DNA of 5,941 nucleotides from Synergistaceae bacterium. Lineage in GTDB: Bacteria; Synergistota; Synergistia; Synergistales; Aminobacteriaceae. Below are positions 1 through 5,941 of this stretch, in pieces. Under the pieces are notes generated by a model. That model worked only from the letters and a program-made list of their open reading frames with translations, searched no databases and was not told where the DNA came from. Position numbers and translations under genes: made by a program. The stretch is taken from the NCBI GenBank assembly GCA_017446645.1, contig JAFSQO010000527.1, positions 1 to 5,941 of the forward strand, written 5' to 3'. Every line of letters starts with the position of its first letter. Position 1 is the first letter of the stretch.

Positions 1-284
1 AGTTCGCAAATTCTGACGTGAATAAAGATTTCGCGCTGATATTCGCTGCGTCAGATAATCGTGAGGTCAATCATGAAGTCTATGTTCTCGCAAAAAGTCA
101 AAACATTCCCGTTAATGTCTGTGACTCTCAGGGCGAGTGCGATTTCTTTTTCCCGTCATTGATTAATCACGGCTGTGTAGCTGCAAGTGTCAGCAGTGGA
201 GGAACTTCAAGCAAATTGACTCATAAATTATCTAATCGGTTAAGAGAGGTCTGGCCTTTATGGGTTAATGAATTTTTACGTTAA
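1..284 (+). CDS. Precorrin-2 dehydrogenase / sirohydrochlorin ferrochelatase (CysG N-domain family), 3' part
   Basis: The frame is open to the left edge (first complete codon at position 3), so the GTG at 18 is probably internal and the true start lies outside the window. The visible 93 residues match the second half of the NAD-binding fold of the CysG N-domain/Met8/SirC family. Diagnostic stretches are ALIFAASDNREVN, then IPVNVCDSQGECDFFFPSLI, then the SSGGTSSKL segment that corresponds to the family's STGGxSP motif. Family members oxidise precorrin-2 to sirohydrochlorin with NAD+, and some insert iron to make siroheme; the cytoplasm is the expected site. The N-terminal glycine-rich nucleotide loop is not in the window. 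The protein ends at WVNEFLR, only about 20 residues after the SSGG motif, whereas typical members carry a further helical dimerisation region. I see no obvious frameshifted continuation downstream. The family call is firm; which step it catalyses, and whether a methyltransferase is encoded elsewhere, cannot be seen. Confidence 0.85.
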   Translation, partial: FANSDVNKDFALIFAASDNREVNHEVYVLAKSQNIPVNVCDSQGECDFFFPSLINHGCVAASVSSGGTSSKLTHKLSNRLREVWPLWVNEFLR

Positions 285-310
285 ATTGCTGATTTTCACT
301 GTGCTATAAT
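281..310 (+). promoter_or_regulatory. Candidate sigma70-type promoter 1, extended -10
   Basis: A perfect TATAAT at 305-310 is preceded by TG plus one base (302-304), giving the extended -10 pattern TGCTATAAT. The best -35 is weak: TTAAAT at 281-286, three of six matches with an 18-base spacer, and it overlaps the stop codon of the upstream gene. Extended -10 promoters are known to tolerate a poor -35. Transcription would begin near 317 and read the M23 peptidase and pyrG. Confidence 0.5.
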
Positions 311-354
311 AGCCGCATTTGTAAGGTATGCAGTTTTGCGTTATTAATTACGTA

Positions 355-383
355 TTTTATGCGATAAGTGCTTATGCTATAAT
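355..383 (+). promoter_or_regulatory. Candidate sigma70-type promoter 2, extended -10
   Basis: A second perfect TATAAT at 378-383 is again preceded by TG plus one base (375-377). The ten bases TGCTATAATA are identical to those at 302-311. The -35 position 17 bases upstream (355-360, TTTTAT) is poor. The predicted start near 390 would give a leader of about 100 bases to the TTG at 491. Because of its position and the inverted repeats on it, I consider this the likelier main promoter of the M23-pyrG unit. Confidence 0.55.
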
Positions 384-392
384 ACTTAGCAT
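364..392 (+). repeat. Nested inverted repeats on promoter 2, possible operator
   Basis: Two short perfect inverted repeats lie side by side. ATAAG/CTTAT (364-368 and 371-375, two-base spacer) sits in the promoter spacer. ATGCTA/TAGCAT (374-379 and 387-392, seven-base spacer) brackets the -10 hexamer. A third pairing, TAAGT (365-369) with ACTTA (384-388), spans both. Such symmetry on a -10 element is typical of repressor sites, but in AT-rich DNA arms of this length also arise by chance. No regulator is encoded in the window. Confidence 0.35.
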
Positions 393-476
393 TCATACAT
401 TATGAAAAATTTATGAAGTTTATCTAAAAAATTTACATGTCGTAGCTCATTGGCTTATATATTTGCGCGGCAGGTC

Positions 477-482
477 GGGAGG
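477..482 (+). promoter_or_regulatory. Ribosome binding site GGGAGG that fixes a TTG start
   Basis: GGGAGG lies eight bases upstream of the TTG at 491. The reading frame is open upstream only to the TAG at 443-445 and holds no ATG, GTG or other TTG in that stretch, so this site decides the start of the M23 peptidase. Confidence 0.75.
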
Positions 483-490
483 AATATTTT

Positions 491-3800
<3,310 letters not shown>

Positions 3801-3810
3801 TATAAGACTA

Positions 3811-3816
3811 AGGAGG
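3811..3816 (+). promoter_or_regulatory. Strong Shine-Dalgarno AGGAGG at unusually long distance from the ATG
   Basis: AGGAGG follows the pyrG stop by ten bases, but 17 bases separate it from the ATG at 3834, against the usual five to ten. No ATG, GTG or TTG lies at normal spacing. In-frame ATT codons at 3828 and 3831 would be 11 and 14 bases away; ATT is a rare start codon. Choosing either would add only one or two isoleucine-coded residues, so the protein call does not change. Confidence 0.6.
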
Positions 3817-3833
3817 CTGAATTATTAATTATT

Positions 3834-5024
3834 ATGAAGGCTGTGAAATTTTTCTCATTCTCATTAATCTCATTAATTTTGCTGGTGTTTATATTTGCAA
3901 GCTCTGCTCACGTTGCTATAGCTGCTGAGGCTGTCGATGACCCGGATAGTGCTGCAGGTTCATCAAGGCAGATGATGGGCGAGATCGAAAAGATAATTTA
4001 CGGCTACGTCTCTCAGGGAGGCTTAATCGAAAGGCTCAATAAAGTAGAAGAAGATTTGTTCGGACGAGGACTGCCCGGTACCATAGCTGAAAGACATGCG
4101 GCGATATTAAACTTTCTTGACGTAGGCACGGAAAAGCAGCCTTCAATGTTGTTTAAGCTGGCTATTGCTGAATGGGTAGTAGACAAGAAGATATATGCTT
4201 CAGTATCAGTCATAAAGCGTCTTGAGAACCTGGAGTCAAATCTTACAGGTGCCACCCGCACAGGTAACCCGATTGTAATGCGCGTTGAGAGTCTCTTGGC
4301 TACGTTGATCATGGACCCAGTTACGGCAGTACCGGTTACAGTTCCTGCTAACACTGTATTGAAATTCAGATTCCTTGACGAGTTGAGTCCCGCGAAGTCA
4401 AAGGCCGGCGATTTTGTCAGGATAGAACTTACTAATGACTTAATCGTGAATCAGACTTTAGTAGCCCCTGCAGGTTCGTTATTATTAACTGAAGTCCGAG
4501 AAGTAAAACGTCCCAGAAGATTCGGGATACCCGGAGAAGTCAGGCTTGCGTTCAACGGCTTAAAACCGCTTGGCCCTCAGAAAGTTCAGGTTACAGTGGG
4601 TAAAGAAGCAGAAGAAGCCATCAAAGATGCCCGCAAAGTCGGCGACAGGGGAGAAGGTGCTATCGTAAGTGCAGGTGCAGTTACAGTTGCAGGAGCAGCA
4701 TTGCTCGGACCGGTCGGACTCGTCAGCGGAATATTCATCAGGGGGAACTCCCTCAAAATCGCAGAAGGTTCCGTTACCTTCGTCCAGACTTCAGAAGCTA
4801 CGACTGTTGCAGCGTATCCCATCCCTGAAGCGTTGCAGGTCAGCGATCACAGCATAAGCGCGCCTGAACCTGAGACTTCTTCACGGGCAAATTATGACCC
4901 TAACAGAGATACTATAATTAAAGGCGATGTCTTTAACCGCAACTCTTACGGAATGCCTACTAATTCAGGGACTGTAAACAGGGGTGGAGAATTTGAGCTT
5001 CCTCCGGAACAGCAGATTAACTAG
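3834..5024 (+). CDS. Exported protein of unknown function with duplicated N-terminal motif and glycine-rich hydrophobic segment
   Basis: I do not recognise a named family for this 396-residue protein. Residues 1-31 are a clear Sec signal peptide: basic start, hydrophobic core, and likely cleavage after A30 or A31 in AIAAEA. The mature N-terminal part carries a helical motif twice, at about 64-98 and 126-160, sharing the pattern I-x-R-L-x-x-x-E-x-x-L-x-G followed by a hydrophobic stretch. Residues about 164-256 look beta-rich: VPANTVLKFRFLDELSPAKS, then a GD-x-V-x-I-E-L strand, then LVAPAGSLLLTEV and RPRRFGIPGEVRLAF. I recall similar 'polar-strand plus AGD plus PAG' layouts in uncharacterised bacterial envelope proteins, but cannot name one. 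Residues 276-303 are hydrophobic and glycine-rich with GxxxG spacing (G295, G299), so membrane insertion or packing is possible. The tail (about 330-396) is polar and Pro/Asn-rich. The gene follows pyrG by 33 bases and overlaps the next gene, so it probably belongs to the same unit. Confidence 0.8.
   Translation: MKAVKFFSFSLISLILLVFIFASSAHVAIAAEAVDDPDSAAGSSRQMMGEIEKIIYGYVSQGGLIERLNKVEEDLFGRGLPGTIAERHAAILNFLDVGTEKQPSMLFKLAIAEWVVDKKIYASVSVIKRLENLESNLTGATRTGNPIVMRVESLLATLIMDPVTAVPVTVPANTVLKFRFLDELSPAKSKAGDFVRIELTNDLIVNQTLVAPAGSLLLTEVREVKRPRRFGIPGEVRLAFNGLKPLGPQKVQVTVGKEAEEAIKDARKVGDRGEGAIVSAGAVTVAGAALLGPVGLVSGIFIRGNSLKIAEGSVTFVQTSEATTVAAYPIPEALQVSDHSISAPEPETSSRANYDPNRDTIIKGDVFNRNSYGMPTNSGTVNRGGEFELPPEQQIN
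4023..4313 (+). repeat. Internal protein duplication: two copies of an IxRLxxxExxLxG motif
   Basis: Copy 1 (about 4023-4127, residues 64-98) contains LIERLNKVEEDLFGRGLPG. Copy 2 (about 4209-4313, residues 126-160) contains VIKRLENLESNLTGATRTG. They align without gaps over about 35 residues, 62 residues apart, sharing I, R-L, E, L, G, G and a late L. The DNA has diverged, so the duplication is old. The heptad-like hydrophobic spacing suggests short helices. Confidence 0.6.
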
Positions 5025-5941
5025 CAGAATAAATTTTTTACTCGCAGTTATCGCGGCTGCGGGTAATTTTTTTTACGCCTGCAGTATTTCTTTCGCGCTC
5101 GACTCAGACCCTTTCAACGAGACCATAAGAATTCTGGAACGCTGGACGGCTACTCACTGGGGACAGGACTGTTTCGTCTGGGTTGTTCATTATCCGGAGG
5201 AGTTAATTGCCCCTTGGGTTGAGTCAGAAGCTCTCAGGTCAAACATGAGTGAATCACAGCGCGAGAACTTCAGGAGAAATTTCGTTAATGAGTTAAAGCT
5301 CGACACTTCAGAGACGTTTTTAGTGAGCGTTTACTCGTTCGGTGCTCGTCCGTTGAATTTGTCGCCAGTTCGTGAGAACATAACTTTGCTGGCAGCGTCA
5401 GGTGAGAGAATAACCCCGTCAAAGTTTGACTCAAGTCTCGAAAGTCCTTCAGCCGGAGTCGTTCAGGGGCTGGTGTTTTTCCCTAAACAAAGCAACAAAG
5501 ATTACGTAATTTCGCTCAAGGGTATGGGACGTGATGAGCGTATATTTTCATTTGGGCCTCCTGAAATTCCGCCCGCTCCTGTTAAGCAAGAGCAAGAGCC
5601 TGAAGTAGTTGTCGTGAATTTGCCCAAGAAGCAGCCCCGGAAGAAACCGGAAGTCAAGAAGGAAGAGGATTTAACTCCCCCGCCACCCCCGATGATTCCG
5701 CCGAGACCGATAACGCCGATATTTCAGGAAACTTCGAGCGACATGGCAGATTTCGTGAAGTCAGTCCGTGAACGTGGAAATACTAAACCGGAAAGTTCGC
5801 CTGCACCGCGTCAGGAGTTGAAGACAGCAAGACCGACTAATATCGATAATGCCTATTCGAGTCGTGAAAGCGTCCTGAGAAGATTCTTGACTCTCTGGTC
5901 ACTGAACTCTGCAAACGAAATGTATGACATGTTGTCTGAAG
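4993..5941 (+). CDS. Exported protein of unknown function with proline-rich linker, 5' part
   Basis: The frame is open to the right edge, giving 316 codons and no stop. The proposed start is TTG at 4993, with GGGG at 4981-4984 as a weak Shine-Dalgarno; GTG at 4984 is the alternative, and an in-frame TAA at 4975 rules out anything earlier. Either start overlaps the previous gene's end by about 30-40 bases in another frame. Residues 1-35 form a Sec signal peptide with three arginines, a hydrophobic core at 13-35 and likely cleavage after SFA. A weak lipobox-like FYAC is present, so a lipoprotein is possible but less likely. Residues about 37-188 form a globular domain with WTATHWGQDCFVWVVHYPEE, LLAASGERITPSKF and GLVFFPKQ. 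Residues 189-245 are a Pro/Lys/Glu linker including five consecutive prolines (229-233). The last visible residues (SVLRRFLTLWSLNSANEMYD) resemble the opening helix of NTF2-like domains. No named family is recognised. Confidence 0.75.
   Translation, partial: MSFLRNSRLTSRINFLLAVIAAAGNFFYACSISFALDSDPFNETIRILERWTATHWGQDCFVWVVHYPEELIAPWVESEALRSNMSESQRENFRRNFVNELKLDTSETFLVSVYSFGARPLNLSPVRENITLLAASGERITPSKFDSSLESPSAGVVQGLVFFPKQSNKDYVISLKGMGRDERIFSFGPPEIPPAPVKQEQEPEVVVVNLPKKQPRKKPEVKKEEDLTPPPPPMIPPRPITPIFQETSSDMADFVKSVRERGNTKPESSPAPRQELKTARPTNIDNAYSSRESVLRRFLTLWSLNSANEMYDMLSE

Larger units (their letters stand above)
285..490 (+). promoter_or_regulatory. Intergenic control region upstream of the M23-pyrG genes
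   Basis: This AT-rich gap of 206 bases separates the siroheme gene from the peptidase gene. It contains two extended -10 elements (listed separately), nested inverted repeats around the second one, and a leader of roughly 100 bases before the TTG start. I found no strong GC-rich hairpin followed by a T-run, so there is no clear terminator for the upstream gene and read-through is possible. Three minimal ATG frames (at 402, 413 and 437) of two to four codons lie in the leader without Shine-Dalgarno sequences and are probably chance. Confidence 0.6.

Noticed and set aside
18..20. GTG as the start of the siroheme gene
   Set aside because: The frame is open upstream to the window edge and the family's N-terminal nucleotide loop is missing, so the gene must begin outside the window.
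314..340. Possible terminator hairpin after the siroheme gene
   Set aside because: Only four-base stems with long loops can be formed, and no GC-rich stem is followed directly by a T-run.
339..352. Imperfect palindrome CGTtATTAATtACG between the two promoters
   Set aside because: Two mismatches and low complexity; too weak to call an operator without conservation data.
402..445. Three tiny leader frames starting at 402, 413 and 437, the first two overlapping as ATGA
   Set aside because: They code for only two to four residues, have no ribosome binding site, and are expected by chance in AT-rich DNA.
441..480. Stretch GTAGCTCATTGGC resembling a tRNA D-arm
   Set aside because: No anticodon arm, T-arm or acceptor stem can be built around it, and it runs directly into the Shine-Dalgarno of the M23 gene.
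4013..4354. 113-codon open frame on the minus strand opposite the exported protein gene
   Set aside because: It is antisense to a gene with a clear signal peptide and internal duplication; the product has no recognisable features.

Overview
The window carries one co-directional run of genes on the + strand. In order they are: the 3' end of a siroheme-synthesis gene, a control region of about 200 bases, a membrane-anchored LysM/M23 cell-wall peptidase, CTP synthase (pyrG), and two exported proteins that I cannot assign to a named family. The last of these runs off the right edge. There is no rRNA, tRNA, CRISPR array or insertion sequence that I can see. The coding strand is almost filled from position 446 onward, so the longest stretch without a gene is 285-490.

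Organism: base composition looks moderate, slightly AT-rich by eye, with good Shine-Dalgarno sequences and several TTG/GTG starts. The combination of a single-pass LysM/M23 peptidase, pyrG and Sec-exported proteins with proline-rich linkers suggests an anaerobic diderm. My best guess is Synergistota, possibly an uncultured gut or rumen lineage. This is an impression from gene style, not a demonstrated placement. A tree of the CTP synthase would settle it.

Layout: 1-284 is the end of a precorrin-2 dehydrogenase (CysG N-domain/Met8/SirC type) that stops unusually soon after the NAD-binding fold. 285-490 holds two extended -10 promoter elements with an identical 10-base core, 73 bases apart. The downstream one is overlapped by short inverted repeats that could form an operator. 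491-2185 is the M23 peptidase, starting at TTG behind GGGAGG. One base separates its stop from the ATG of pyrG (2187-3800), so the two are probably translationally coupled. 3834-5024 encodes an exported protein with a duplicated helical motif, a beta-rich domain and a glycine-rich hydrophobic segment. 4993-5941 overlaps it in another frame and encodes an exported protein with a proline-rich linker and the start of a probable C-terminal domain.

How they fit together (inference): from the promoters at about 305-383 the four downstream genes look like one transcription unit that combines envelope remodelling with pyrimidine nucleotide supply. CTP is needed for phospholipid synthesis and for activating several envelope sugars. 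The two exported proteins of unknown function are the least described part of the window. The most unusual points in known proteins are the FHGE sequence in place of the usual FHPE in the CTP synthase glutaminase site, and the short siroheme protein.
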